DNA of 64,000 bases from JBOEGW01 sp050633625 (GCA_050633625.1 JBOEGW010000011.1:248001-312000), one strand, 5' to 3'. Positions 44,230 through 52,753 are shown, counted from the first letter of the stretch. Program-made: numbers and translations. Notes: generated by a model not told the origin, from the sequence alone.

Positions 44230-44550
44230 ATGGCCACTGTCGCCGTCACCGATGCAACCTTCGAAGCCGAAGTCCTGAAATCCGATGTCCCCGTAGTCGT
44301 GGACTTCTGGGCTGAGTGGTGTGGCCCATGCAAAACGATCGGCCCTGCTCTTGAGGAGCTGGCGGCCGAGTATGGCGATAAAGTTAAGATCGCCAAAGTG
44401 AACGTGGATGAAAACCCAGCCTCACCAGGGCAATTGGGCGTTCGTGGCATTCCGGCGCTTTTCTTGTTCAAAGACGGCCAGGCGGTCTCCAACAAAATTG
44501 GTGCGGCACCTAAAGCGGCACTTCAAAGCTGGATCGACGAATCAATCTGA
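44230..44550 (+). CDS. trxA: Thioredoxin
   Basis: 106 residues with the W30-C31-G-P-C34 active site and the cis-proline region RGIPALFLFKDG. It is the classic cytosolic thioredoxin, reducing disulfides in many enzymes, and is 37 bp behind addA. CTGGAG serves as ribosome site. A strong terminator follows. Confidence 0.97.
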   Translation: MATVAVTDATFEAEVLKSDVPVVVDFWAEWCGPCKTIGPALEELAAEYGDKVKIAKVNVDENPASPGQLGVRGIPALFLFKDGQAVSNKIGAAPKAALQSWIDESI

Positions 44551-44570
44551 TCCACTCTGTATCGAATCAC

Positions 44571-44600
44571 AAACGCCCGGAGTTTTCCGGGCGTTTTTTT
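44571..44600 (+). terminator. Strong intrinsic terminator after trxA
   Basis: AAACGCCCGG (44571-44580) pairs with CCGGGCGTTT (44587-44596) around the AGTTTT loop and ends in a run of seven T bases. It closes the tsaE-to-trxA string. Confidence 0.92.
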
Positions 44601-44653
44601 GTGCGATGGCAAAAGCCTGAATGACCCCCAAAAAGCAAGTACCCAGACAAAGC

Positions 44654-44682
44654 AAAACCCCGCCTCATAAGAGACGGGGTTT
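44654..44682 (-). terminator. Terminator for the small membrane peptide gene
   Basis: AAAACCCCG-C-CTC (44654-44665) pairs with GAG-A-CGGGGTTT (44670-44681) around an ATAA loop, with one internal mismatch. On the minus strand it is followed by TTTTGC. It stands 31 bp after the peptide gene's stop. Confidence 0.8.
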
Positions 44683-44712
44683 CATCCAAACGAACCTGAG
44701 TTCGTGTAGGAT

Positions 44713-44916
44713 TTAGCAGATAGTTGTGAAACCGCAGAGAGCAGCAACGCCAACAAGTGCCAGGAAGATGATTGGCACGATGATACCAGCCGACGAGGAT
44801 GTCGACGCAGTTTCAACGATTACTTCTGGCTCAACGATAGGATCGATGAGTGCACCAGCGTTAGCTGCAGTGGCGGCGAGAGCAGCAACAGCTGCAACAA
44901 GCATGACTTTTTTCAT
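44713..44916 (-). CDS. Small secreted membrane peptide, unknown function
   Basis: 67 residues: MKKVMLVAAVAALAATAANAG looks like a cleavable signal peptide, DPIVEPEVIVETASTSSS is a short acidic linker, and AGIIVPIIFLALVGVAAL is a C-terminal membrane helix ending in GFTTIC. GGAG precedes the ATG. I recognise the type as a small protein common in Roseobacter genomes but know no function; annotation pipelines sometimes give such sequences misleading enzyme names. It has its own terminator and a long 5' region, indicating an independent, possibly highly expressed unit. Confidence 0.75.
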   Translation of the reverse strand: MKKVMLVAAVAALAATAANAGALIDPIVEPEVIVETASTSSSAGIIVPIIFLALVGVAALCGFTTIC

Positions 44917-45040
44917 TTCAATCTCCAATTTTCCTTCCGACGAAAACGCCGGCCCAAGGATAGTTCTGTACCTCGTGCTTTGCAGAAAACAGGACCAGCG
45001 AAAAAATGCAACAAGAATTCGCCAAATCCTGTATTTGTTG

Positions 45041-45649
45041 TCAAATTAGCAACACTTGAGTACCGTTCTTCGCGAGCGCGAAAAGCTGCGAAATATGCTC
45101 ATTATAAAGGCCAATACAGCCATTTGACGAGCGACGACCGATTTTGCGTGTGTCGTGCGTGCCGTGAATCCGGTAGTACTTCCAGCCCAAATAAAGCGCG
45201 TGGCTTCCCAGTGGATTATCGGGGCCAGGGCCGATGAAGGCAGGCCATTCCGGGTTCCGTTTGCGCATTGCAGGTGTCGGGCTCCAGCTTGGGCCCTCGA
45301 CCTTTCGCACAACAGATGTACGGCCTTTACGGGTCATATCGTCCGTCAGCGGCACGGATGTTGGGAACAATTTGTAAGTTTGCCCATCAGCCGACCAGTA
45401 GTGCAGCGCGCGCGAGGTCACATCGACCAAGATTGCGCCATTCCTGAGCGACGAAAAGTAAGGACGCCAATCCAGCGAGCGAAAGCTCGAAATATTGCGG
45501 CGAACCACTTCAGAAAGATCCCGCTCGACCTCTGTGGTCGCAGTGGAATTTTGTGCCAGTGCCGGCGCAACAGCCAAGCCCCCGACAGCGGAGAGGCCAC
45601 CAGCGAGAAAATTGCGGCGGCGAAATTTGGTTTCATTCGAATGCGTCAT
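45041..45649 (-). CDS. Tat-exported L,D-transpeptidase (YkuD)
   Basis: 202 residues. The N-terminus TKFRRRNFLAGGLSAVGGLA has a twin-arginine signal. The YkuD catalytic block is complete: IHGTHDTRKIGRRSSNGCIGLYN, with the HxxxH...S-x-G-C-x-R-like order and the cysteine nucleophile in SNGCIGL. It forms 3-3 peptidoglycan crosslinks or attaches proteins to the wall. Adjacent SWSPTPAMRKRNPEWP is the usual substrate-lid segment. It is separated from a second YkuD gene by the CAP lipoprotein. Confidence 0.93.
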   Translation of the reverse strand: MTHSNETKFRRRNFLAGGLSAVGGLAVAPALAQNSTATTEVERDLSEVVRRNISSFRSLDWRPYFSSLRNGAILVDVTSRALHYWSADGQTYKLFPTSVPLTDDMTRKGRTSVVRKVEGPSWSPTPAMRKRNPEWPAFIGPGPDNPLGSHALYLGWKYYRIHGTHDTRKIGRRSSNGCIGLYNEHISQLFALAKNGTQVLLI

Positions 45650-45816
45650 AACAGTCTAATCCCCGATTGCGAGACAATCTCCCACGCTTTATACGGCGAT
45701 GACGTGCCTGCCGCAATTCAAACCCGCGTTATAGGCATGAATTGAGATTTGATTGATCGCCCATTTCCGTTTACCCCTTGGTGAATTGCTGTGGCACCAA
45801 TGTGGATGAAAGACCT

Positions 45817-46329
45817 ATGAAATCTGTGTTCCCGCTTATTGCGGCTCTCGCTTTTACCCTGACCGCTTGTGAAACCACGAGCCCAACGCGGATCGGACCA
45901 GACGGAAAGCCGTTGCCGGTGGTTTACCGGATCAACTCCCTTGAAAAGAGCAAGATTTCATACCGCATTCTGGATTCGGTCAATGCTCTACGCGAAGCGG
46001 CAGGTGCCGGGCCGGTTGTGCTCAACAGCCAACTCACAGCCGCCGCCGCGACCCATGCGCGCGATATGTCAGTGCAAAACCGCCCTTGGCATTTTGGCTC
46101 TGACGGGTCGTCACCAATTGATCGCGCCGCACGCGCCGGTTATCCCGGTTTGATGCTGGGCGAAAACATCTCGGAGACCTTTGAAACCGAGCTGGAAACC
46201 CTTTCCGCATGGATGGAACAGCCCGATACACGCAATGTGATTCTGGATAAACGCGCGAGAAACCTTGGTTTCGCGTGGCACCAAGAATCCAACGGCAAAA
46301 TCTGGTGGACATTGCTGATGGGCGGCTAA
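45817..46329 (+). CDS. CAP-domain (SCP/PR1-like) lipoprotein
   Basis: 170 residues with a lipoprotein signal (MKSVFPLIAALAFTLTACETT, lipobox LTAC). The CAP fold is seen in ILDSVNALREAAGAGPVVLNSQLTAAAATHARDMSVQNRPWHFGSDGSSP, GYPGLMLGENISE and NLGFAWHQESNGKIWWTLLMG. Bacterial CAP proteins (YkwD type) are extracytoplasmic with unclear enzymatic role. ATG 45817 is used because it starts the signal; the frame from 45778 does not. It is flanked by two L,D-transpeptidases. Confidence 0.88.
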   Translation: MKSVFPLIAALAFTLTACETTSPTRIGPDGKPLPVVYRINSLEKSKISYRILDSVNALREAAGAGPVVLNSQLTAAAATHARDMSVQNRPWHFGSDGSSPIDRAARAGYPGLMLGENISETFETELETLSAWMEQPDTRNVILDKRARNLGFAWHQESNGKIWWTLLMGG

Positions 46330-46347
46330 CGCCCCCATCACGCCAAA

Positions 46348-46845
46348 TCAGGGCACAATGTGGATTCGGGTGCCATCCCGCACCATCGCATAGATATCCT
46401 CAACCTCTTTATCGGTCACAGAGATGCAGCCCGCCGTCCAATCGCGCTTGTTGCGATCTTGCGGGCGCGTCGGGCCGCCATGGATAAAGATGTCGCCGCC
46501 CGGGCTTTTCCCGGCTTCTCGCGCGGCGCTCCTGTCATGAACATCCGGGTAAGAAATGCCGAGCGAAAGGTGAAAGCTGCTGTTTGGGTTGCGTCGATCA
46601 ATTATGTAACTGCCTTCCGGCGTGCGCCCATCACCTTCAAATTGTTTGTGACCGACAGGATTAAAACCAAGGTCAATGTCATGCACCGCAAGCGCAGTGT
46701 CTCCATGCATCAGATACATCTTGCGCTTGCCCTTGAAGACAAAAATCTCTGTCACCTCAGGGCCGTTGTATTTCTTGAACTTTGACGAACATGAGGCCAA
46801 ACCGACAAAAGCCGCCAACGTAAACAATACCAATAAAGCGCGCAT
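46348..46845 (-). CDS. L,D-transpeptidase family lipoprotein (YkuD/YafK-like)
   Basis: 165 residues from MRALLVLFTLAAFVGLASCSS, a lipoprotein signal. YkuD motif: GGDIFIHGGPTRPQDRNKRDWTAGCISVTDKEVEDIY, with the cysteine nucleophile in TAGCISV. EVTEIFVFKGKRKMYLMHG and DGRTPEGSYIIDRRNPNSSFHLSLGISYPD place it in the YafK/ErfK branch. AGGAAA precedes the ATG; the in-frame TTG at 46860 is rejected. It acts at the cell wall from a lipid anchor. It is convergent with the CAP gene. Confidence 0.9.
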   Translation of the reverse strand: MRALLVLFTLAAFVGLASCSSKFKKYNGPEVTEIFVFKGKRKMYLMHGDTALAVHDIDLGFNPVGHKQFEGDGRTPEGSYIIDRRNPNSSFHLSLGISYPDVHDRSAAREAGKSPGGDIFIHGGPTRPQDRNKRDWTAGCISVTDKEVEDIYAMVRDGTRIHIVP

Positions 46846-46909
46846 CAAATTTCCTATCAAAGAGGTTTCGCTGTCCTTTTACCCCGTCTTGAGGATTCTT
46901 CAAAGACCC

Positions 46910-48124
46910 TCAATCACGCGTGAAGCTGGCAGCAAGCTCAACATGGGGCGACCAGCGGAATTGATCGACAACCCGCACCCAATTGAGCGTAAACCCGGAA
47001 TTGATTAGCGTTTCCGCGTCTCGTGCAAATGTGACCGGGTTACACGACACAAACGCCACCTTTTTTGCGCCAGATTTCGCGATTTCGTTCGTTTGCAGCT
47101 CGCCCCCAGCCCGCGGTGGATCAATGACAATCGCGTCATATTTCAATTCGTCCGGCAATAATGGACGGCGAAACAAATCGCGTGTTTCGGTCGTCACCTT
47201 GTGCAACCTGTCCGCTTTACGCCAGCTTTTGTCGAGCGCTGCCAACATGTCCGGCTCGCTCTCAACCGCATGAACGCTGGCATTTTCGGCTAGCGGAAGC
47301 GAAAATGTTCCGCAGCCCGCAAAGAGGTCAAGCACACGAGACGCACCCCCGACAGCTTCGCGCACCGCCGCCAAAAGCGCCTCTTCGCCACTCTTTGTGG
47401 CTTGCAAAAAAGAACCGGGAGAAGGGACAACGGCCGTTCGCCCAAACAACTGATAGGGCGGATTAACCATCGCAATCACTTCCCCATTCCAGGCAATCCG
47501 CGCGATCCCATCCTGACCCGCAATCTGTGCAAGCTCGGCCTCAAGATCGCGCTCAAGCGGCTTTCCGCCAGACACCGAAATATCAAGCCCCGCTTCAGAG
47601 CGCGTCACAGTCATGCGCAGTTCACCCTTTCGCGAACCGCCCACCATGACCAATGCTTCAAGGACGCTTTGACTCGCCAACAAAGCAGGATCGACCAGCC
47701 GACAATCGGGCACCTCCACGATGGACGCTGATTTCTTGCCGTGAAAGCCAATCAAAACGCCCTTCTTGGTGCGCCGCCCAGTAAATGTGGCCCGACGTCG
47801 GGAGTTTTCGGGCGAGGTGAGAGTGCTGCGCACATCCGTTTCAATAGAGCGGGCAGAAAGGGCGCTGAGAACAACATCGCGCTTCCAGGACGCCACGAAG
47901 GCATCGCTCGCATGTTGCAACGAACACCCTCCACAGCTTTTATAGTGGCGACAACTGGCTTTCACCCGATCAACTGACGGGGTCACAATGCGTGCCTCAC
48001 TCATGCGCCCCCCATCAACATCGCCCTCGACGACCTCCCCCGGCAGGGCTCGTGGAACAAAAATCGGACCGGGCGCAATGCCGTCCCCTTCATGGCCAAG
48101 CCGTTCGATTGTGACAGTGGTCAT
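46910..48124 (-). CDS. TrmA/RlmD-type 23S rRNA (uracil-5) methyltransferase
   Basis: 404 residues. The N-terminal iron-sulphur ligands are C58, C64 and C67 (SCRHYKSCGGCSLQH) with a fourth in VPDCRLV. The Rossmann methyltransferase core has RVLDLFAGCGTFSLPLAENA and IVIDPPRAGG, and the catalytic cysteine is in AFVSCNPVTFARD. It methylates a uridine in 23S rRNA or tRNA; the exact target site cannot be told. The TRAM domain seems short. It starts in ATGA overlap with cca. Confidence 0.9.
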   Translation of the reverse strand: MTTVTIERLGHEGDGIAPGPIFVPRALPGEVVEGDVDGGRMSEARIVTPSVDRVKASCRHYKSCGGCSLQHASDAFVASWKRDVVLSALSARSIETDVRSTLTSPENSRRRATFTGRRTKKGVLIGFHGKKSASIVEVPDCRLVDPALLASQSVLEALVMVGGSRKGELRMTVTRSEAGLDISVSGGKPLERDLEAELAQIAGQDGIARIAWNGEVIAMVNPPYQLFGRTAVVPSPGSFLQATKSGEEALLAAVREAVGGASRVLDLFAGCGTFSLPLAENASVHAVESEPDMLAALDKSWRKADRLHKVTTETRDLFRRPLLPDELKYDAIVIDPPRAGGELQTNEIAKSGAKKVAFVSCNPVTFARDAETLINSGFTLNWVRVVDQFRWSPHVELAASFTRD

Positions 48125-49284
48125 AAGCTCTCCAATAGCGTGTCTCGATCAAGCGAAAAGCCCGACTCGATCCACAACATTTCCAGTTCTTTGAGTTTTG
48201 CGCCCAGCGCTGCGCCCTCAAACGCTGGCATCAAATCCGCCGCGCGAATTGGCAAGACCTGCTCCGCGCCCGCCGCAATTTCCTCGCGCAGATTTTGCGG
48301 CAAATGCGTCTCTAACAATGCACAATTCGCCAAAACAACGTTCATGGCGTTCGCCCTGCCAAACCTGTATCCGAGGGTGCGCGGCGAGTCCATGCTGCCT
48401 AAATGCGCAGATATCTCACCAAGGCGCCGCGCGTCCGCTTTCGATAACCTCAATAAATCCTGCGGCGCTTGCCCACCCAAAACAGCCAACCGGCGCAATG
48501 GATCGGGGGCGGCCTCAACATCCGCCTCCAGATGCACCAGCACGGCAAGCCCCTTTGCGAAAGCCCCCGGCAAAACGCGCGCCAAAGCGCCCGTCGCATC
48601 CATTGCAGAACAGGCCGGCGCAGGGTCGGGGGCCGACAAGAGCTTGAGCATCTCCGTACCGATACGTTCCTTTGAAAGCGTCTCTATTCCGGCCAAATTT
48701 CGCGATATCGCATTGAGCGCTTCGTCGTCCAATCCGCCCGATGGCGCACCATACCAAGCATGAAATCGGAAAAAGCGCAAAATCCGCAGGTAATCCTCGC
48801 GAATTCGTTCCTCTGCCTCATCAATAAAACGCACGCGGCGCGCGGTGAGGTCATCCAAACCGCCAATCGGATCAAAAACCGCGCCCGTTGAGTCCGCGTA
48901 GAGCGCGTTCATCGTGAAGTCCCTCCGATGCGCATCTTCCTCCATCGACTGAGCAAATGAAACAACCGCGCGTCGACCATCGGTTTCCACATCCTTACGA
49001 TAGGTGGTGATTTCAAAAGGCTCACCCTGCACCACGACCGTCACAGTCCCATGCTCGATCCCTGTGGGGATTGGATTGAATCCGCTCTTTTTTGCGAGTT
49101 TCACCACAGCGTTAGGATGCGCATTAGTGGCGATATCAACATCGGAAACCGGAACATTCAACAGTGCATTGCGCACGCATCCACCAACAAAAAAGGCCTC
49201 AAACCCTTCCGTTTCTAACATAGCACAAAGAGCTTGCGGGCCGGGCCTATCCAGCCAATCCGGGGTGATACGCCCAGCGCTCAC
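48121..49284 (-). CDS. cca: CCA tRNA nucleotidyltransferase
   Basis: 387 residues. The nucleotidyltransferase core FFVGGCVRNALLNVPVSDVDIATNAHPN holds the GG...DxD metal site, followed by RRDFTMNALYADSTG, DPIGGLDDLTARRVRFIDEAEERIREDYLRILRFFRFHA, which is the class II CCA/polyA polymerase signature. It adds or repairs the 3' CCA of tRNAs. It starts with GTG overlapping the Nudix stop (GTGA). Confidence 0.93.
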   Translation of the reverse strand: MSAGRITPDWLDRPGPQALCAMLETEGFEAFFVGGCVRNALLNVPVSDVDIATNAHPNAVVKLAKKSGFNPIPTGIEHGTVTVVVQGEPFEITTYRKDVETDGRRAVVSFAQSMEEDAHRRDFTMNALYADSTGAVFDPIGGLDDLTARRVRFIDEAEERIREDYLRILRFFRFHAWYGAPSGGLDDEALNAISRNLAGIETLSKERIGTEMLKLLSAPDPAPACSAMDATGALARVLPGAFAKGLAVLVHLEADVEAAPDPLRRLAVLGGQAPQDLLRLSKADARRLGEISAHLGSMDSPRTLGYRFGRANAMNVVLANCALLETHLPQNLREEIAAGAEQVLPIRAADLMPAFEGAALGAKLKELEMLWIESGFSLDRDTLLESL

Positions 49285-49880
49285 AACGCGATCCGATCAG
49301 CCAGAATACGAAGCATACGCGCCGTTGCCCCCCAGATATAATAGGGCCCATAGGGCACCACGAAATACTGGCGCTTTACACCACGAAAAAAGCGCCCTTC
49401 GACAAGAAAATGTTCTGGAGAGGTCACCTTCTCAAAAGGCACATGGAACACTTCCTCAACCTCGCCCAGCTCGGGAACGACATCAAAGGGCTTCGTCACC
49501 AAAGCGAGAACAGGCGTGACCCGGAATCCCGTGACCGTTTCATGGGGCGGCAAAGTGCCCAACACCTCAACCGCCTCTCGTGGCAGGCCGATTTCTTCCT
49601 CAGCTTCACGCAACGCCGCATCAATAACACCATCATCCCCAGCATCGACCTTTCCTCCGGGAAACGCAATTTGGCCGGGGTGATGTTTGAGCGCGGAGGA
49701 CCGTTTTGTGAGGATGAGGTCCAGCCCCGTTTCGCGCTGGACAAAAGCTACAAGCACCGCGGCCTCGCGAAGCTTGCGCCCTTTTGGCCGAAACTCAGGG
49801 TTCAGATCAAAATCCGAAGTTGGCTCTCCCGCGCCACGCGCAGCCCTCTTGAGGCGCGCGATTTGATCACTCCGAGTCAC
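49281..49880 (-). CDS. CoA pyrophosphatase-type Nudix hydrolase
   Basis: 199 residues starting with a GTG (MTRSDQIARLKRAARG), preceded by AAGGAG at seven bases. The CoA-diphosphatase motif LILTKRSSALKHHPGQIAFPGG runs straight into a Nudix box, GGKVDAGDDGVIDAALREAEEEIGL, in which the canonical first glutamate is an aspartate. It likely cleaves CoA or related pyrophosphates. The open frame to 49973 reads through hslO and is not used; the chosen gene overlaps hslO by 14 bp. Confidence 0.88.
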   Translation of the reverse strand: MTRSDQIARLKRAARGAGEPTSDFDLNPEFRPKGRKLREAAVLVAFVQRETGLDLILTKRSSALKHHPGQIAFPGGKVDAGDDGVIDAALREAEEEIGLPREAVEVLGTLPPHETVTGFRVTPVLALVTKPFDVVPELGEVEEVFHVPFEKVTSPEHFLVEGRFFRGVKRQYFVVPYGPYYIWGATARMLRILADRIAL

Positions 49881-50871
49881 CGGGCAGCTCCTTGGCGTCC
49901 TTGCCCAATGTCGCCGGGTCAAACGTGTAATGCGCACCACAAAACTGACAATCGGCAGTAACGATTCCCTCATCCGTGGTCATATGCGCAATGTCTTTTG
50001 CGGAGTAGATCGACAGGCTTTCGCGTACACGATCCGCCGAACAGGTACATCCAAATTTCACAGGTTGCGGGTCATAAACACGAGGGCTTTCCTCGTGAAA
50101 AAGACGAACAAGAAGCTCAGTTGGTGACACCGTCGGGCCAATCAATTCCATCTCCTCAACGGTATCAAGGAGCACATTTGCGCGTTGCCAGTTTTCTTGA
50201 TCGTTCTCATCTGAGAGCAAATCAGCCCCCGACAGAAGCCCGCCCTCGCCACTGCCCCCCTCACCTGCCACATGTGGCGAAGCCTTCGGCATATGTTGCA
50301 GCATCACGCCACCCGCACGCCAGCTTTCTGCTTCGCCCGGCGTTTGGGCGCGCCCAAAGGTCAAGGAAAACCGCGTCGGCAATTGTTCAGATTGAGCGAA
50401 ATAGGTTTGCGCACATTGAGCAAGCGAGCCACCCGCGATCGGGGTCAAACCTGAATAGGGCGTTGTGCCTGCGCCCTGATCAATCAACACGGCAAAATAG
50501 CCCTGCCCAATCAAGTCGAACGGCGCAATTCCCGGCTCGATGCGATCCGGATCAAAGCTCGCATAGGCACGAATACGGGCTGGATCACCCTCTTTTTCGG
50601 GCGCATAGTAATCCGTCGCGATGATGCGTGCTGGCCCGCTTCCGCGGACCTGAATCGACAGCTTCCACCGCAGCTTAATCGTTTGGCCGATCATTGCGGT
50701 CAATAAGGCAGCCTCGGCAACCAACTGTTCGATTTGGTCGGGGTAATCATGTTGCTCTAGAACACTATCCAAAACGCCATCCAGCCGGACAACCCGTCCG
50801 CGCACATCGGCTCGGTCGAGTTGAAAGGGCAAAATAGTGTCGTCCCAAGCGATTTTGGATCCAAGGCTCAT
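49867..50871 (-). CDS. hslO: Redox-regulated chaperone Hsp33
   Basis: 334 residues. The zinc switch cysteines are CTC (FGCTCSADRV) and CQFC (TADCQFCGAHY). N-terminal FQLDRADVRGRVVRLDGVLD and the VRGSGPARIIATDYY and YFAVLIDQGAGTTPYSGLTPI blocks agree with Hsp33. Oxidation releases zinc and turns on holdase activity. A Gly/Glu-rich insert (VAGEGGSGEGGLLSG) sits near 200. First gene of the hslO-Nudix-cca-methyltransferase operon. Confidence 0.95.
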   Translation of the reverse strand: MSLGSKIAWDDTILPFQLDRADVRGRVVRLDGVLDSVLEQHDYPDQIEQLVAEAALLTAMIGQTIKLRWKLSIQVRGSGPARIIATDYYAPEKEGDPARIRAYASFDPDRIEPGIAPFDLIGQGYFAVLIDQGAGTTPYSGLTPIAGGSLAQCAQTYFAQSEQLPTRFSLTFGRAQTPGEAESWRAGGVMLQHMPKASPHVAGEGGSGEGGLLSGADLLSDENDQENWQRANVLLDTVEEMELIGPTVSPTELLVRLFHEESPRVYDPQPVKFGCTCSADRVRESLSIYSAKDIAHMTTDEGIVTADCQFCGAHYTFDPATLGKDAKELPGDSE

Positions 50872-50945
50872 GCGTGTTTTCCCATTGTCTTTTGCGTGGC
50901 ATACCCGCTCTATATGGTTCTAACAAGGGAAGCTAAAAGGGCGGC

Positions 50946-51380
50946 ATGCGCAGATTTGGAGATCAGAGAGAAGCGAAGCAGGTTTATACTTGGCGTCCCG
51001 GCGTTTATGTGCTTCTGCCGCGGAGCACCTTTGCCCTGCTCACCTTTCAAAAGAGTCCGGTTCCCGAATTTCAGCTTCCGGGCGGCGGAATTGATCCCGG
51101 TGAATCCCCCCTTCAAGCTCTGCATCGCGAGGTTCTGGAGGAAACCGGCTGGACAATTGCCAATCCACGCAAACACGCCACTTACAAACGGTTCACCTAT
51201 ATGCCTGAATACGAGATTTGGGCCGAAAAGATTTGCCATCTCTACGTTGCGCGCCCAGTCAAGCGGGTGGCAGCACCCTCCGATACCGCGCATGTCGCAA
51301 AATGGGTGAGCAAGATGGACCTCGCACAAAAGCTCTTGAATGACGGTGACCGCGCCTTTGCGCAAAGCTATTTCAATTGA
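50946..51380 (+). CDS. Nudix hydrolase
   Basis: 144 residues with a complete Nudix box: GGGIDPGESPLQALHREVLEETGW (G-x5-E-x7-RE-x2-EE-x-G). The opening RRFGDQREAKQVYTWRPGVYVLLPRS and the late YMPEYEIWAEKICHLYVARPVK suggest an ADP-sugar or NADH-type substrate, not determinable. It is divergent from hslO across 74 bp, and its last 13 bases overlap the 3' end of the convergent phosphatase gene. Confidence 0.87.
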   Translation: MRRFGDQREAKQVYTWRPGVYVLLPRSTFALLTFQKSPVPEFQLPGGGIDPGESPLQALHREVLEETGWTIANPRKHATYKRFTYMPEYEIWAEKICHLYVARPVKRVAAPSDTAHVAKWVSKMDLAQKLLNDGDRAFAQSYFN

Positions 51381-52696
51381 ACGGGGGCGGCACCCGGACC
51401 GCGAAACGCCAAGGACACGCAAGACAGATCATCACCAAAATCTTGCCCTTGCGCAAAACCGTCTAAATCCCACACCAAAGCCTCAAGAAATTCATTTCCA
51501 TGAAGCTTTGCGTTGCGCTCAAGGATCTCTTTGAATCCATCTTCTTCGAGCTGAATTCCGTCTGGGTTCTCACATTCCGTAAACCCGTCAGAGTACAGCA
51601 AAACGCGCGCGCCGGGATCAAGCTGAATCTGCCAATCCTCGAAAGTCGCATCCTCGATCAGCCCAATCGGCAGCCCCCCTTGGCCAACATAGGACGCGGA
51701 ACCATCCGCGCCAATCACGACTGGGTTGGGATGCCCACATTGCACTGCGTCCATCTCTCCGGTTTCAGTATCAATATACGCGAGAACCATCGTGAAATAG
51801 AGGTCCGATTTCACTTGTTTCAGCATAACATCATTCAGAGCAGACGCCACCTGAGCCGGGGATTTTGCACCGATAGTGCCATCCGCCTGCTCGATAAGTG
51901 CGATGTTATGATCGACTGATCCGTCGGAAAAATAACTTGCGATGCGCGCTGTTAGAAGCGCCGAGGCGATACCATGTCCAGATACGTCAATCCCATAGAC
52001 CGCGATCTTTCCTTCGCCAGCACGAAAATACCCAACCAAATCACCGCCAACATGGCCACAGGGCTTCAGGATGAGGGACACTTCCGCCGGCCCAAAGTCG
52101 CGAAACCTATCGCGCACCAAGGATTGCTGCATTTTGCGCGCCTCAATGAGATCACGATCAACGGCGTCATAGAGCGCGGATATCTCAGAAAGGGTCGAGC
52201 TAATGAGGCGGTTTTTCTCGTTGAGTTCCCGCTCCATCTTAAGAATACGGTCACCCGCGGCTATGCGGGCACGCAACTCTTCCCCGTTCACAGGCTTGTT
52301 CAAAAAATCGTCAGCACCAACATCCAAACCCTGCGCCACCGCGCCTTTTTCACTTTTGGAGGTCAGCAGGATGAAATACCCGTAATTCTCTCTCGAAAGC
52401 GCGCGAAATTCCCGGCAAAACTCCAGCCCGTCCATCCCCGGCATCATCCAGTCCGACAGCACCAAATCGAGCTGTTCCGTACGGGCAATTTCCAGCGCGG
52501 CTTCGCCCCCATCGGCCTCCAACACCTCAAATCCCTGCCGCCCCAACTGCGCAGCAAGGACGCGACGCTGCGCTCGGGAATCATCCACGACCAAAATTCG
52601 CTTGATCGCGTTTGAGGTATCGCGTTCCACCTTTGGCGGCTGATGTGACGACTGAGCTTTCAACTCGGCACCTTTGACTCGTTTCTCGGGCATCAT
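51368..52696 (-). CDS. Response regulator with SpoIIE/PP2C phosphatase output (RbaY-like)
   Basis: 442 residues. The receiver domain (about 33-150) has D38-D39 and phospho-acceptor D82 (LVLSDWMMPGMDG) and the lysine of LNKPVNGEELRARI. A coiled segment (MERELNEKNRLISSTLSEISALYDAV) leads to the PP2C/SpoIIE domain: SLVRDRFRDFGPAEVSLILKPCGHVGGDLVGYF, YGIDVSGHGIASALL and FGDDLSCVSLAF carry the metal aspartates. Such proteins dephosphorylate anti-anti-sigma factors in partner switches; in Rhodobacter RbaY has this layout. It is divergent from an Hpt gene, suggesting a phosphate source. Confidence 0.87.
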   Translation of the reverse strand: MMPEKRVKGAELKAQSSHQPPKVERDTSNAIKRILVVDDSRAQRRVLAAQLGRQGFEVLEADGGEAALEIARTEQLDLVLSDWMMPGMDGLEFCREFRALSRENYGYFILLTSKSEKGAVAQGLDVGADDFLNKPVNGEELRARIAAGDRILKMERELNEKNRLISSTLSEISALYDAVDRDLIEARKMQQSLVRDRFRDFGPAEVSLILKPCGHVGGDLVGYFRAGEGKIAVYGIDVSGHGIASALLTARIASYFSDGSVDHNIALIEQADGTIGAKSPAQVASALNDVMLKQVKSDLYFTMVLAYIDTETGEMDAVQCGHPNPVVIGADGSASYVGQGGLPIGLIEDATFEDWQIQLDPGARVLLYSDGFTECENPDGIQLEEDGFKEILERNAKLHGNEFLEALVWDLDGFAQGQDFGDDLSCVSLAFRGPGAAPVQLK

Positions 52697-52709
52697 GAAG
52701 TCCCGACCT

Positions 52710-52724
52710 TAAGCGCCCATGAAC
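52710..52724 (-). promoter_or_regulatory. CtrA-like site upstream of the receiver-phosphatase gene
   Basis: TTAA-N7-TGAA (52710-52724) is one base off the TTAA-N7-TTAA CtrA consensus. It lies 14 bp upstream of the minus-strand start, close enough to overlap the core promoter or leader. Confidence 0.4.
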
Positions 52725-52753
52725 AGATAAAAATGTCGCTAAATATCCACCAA

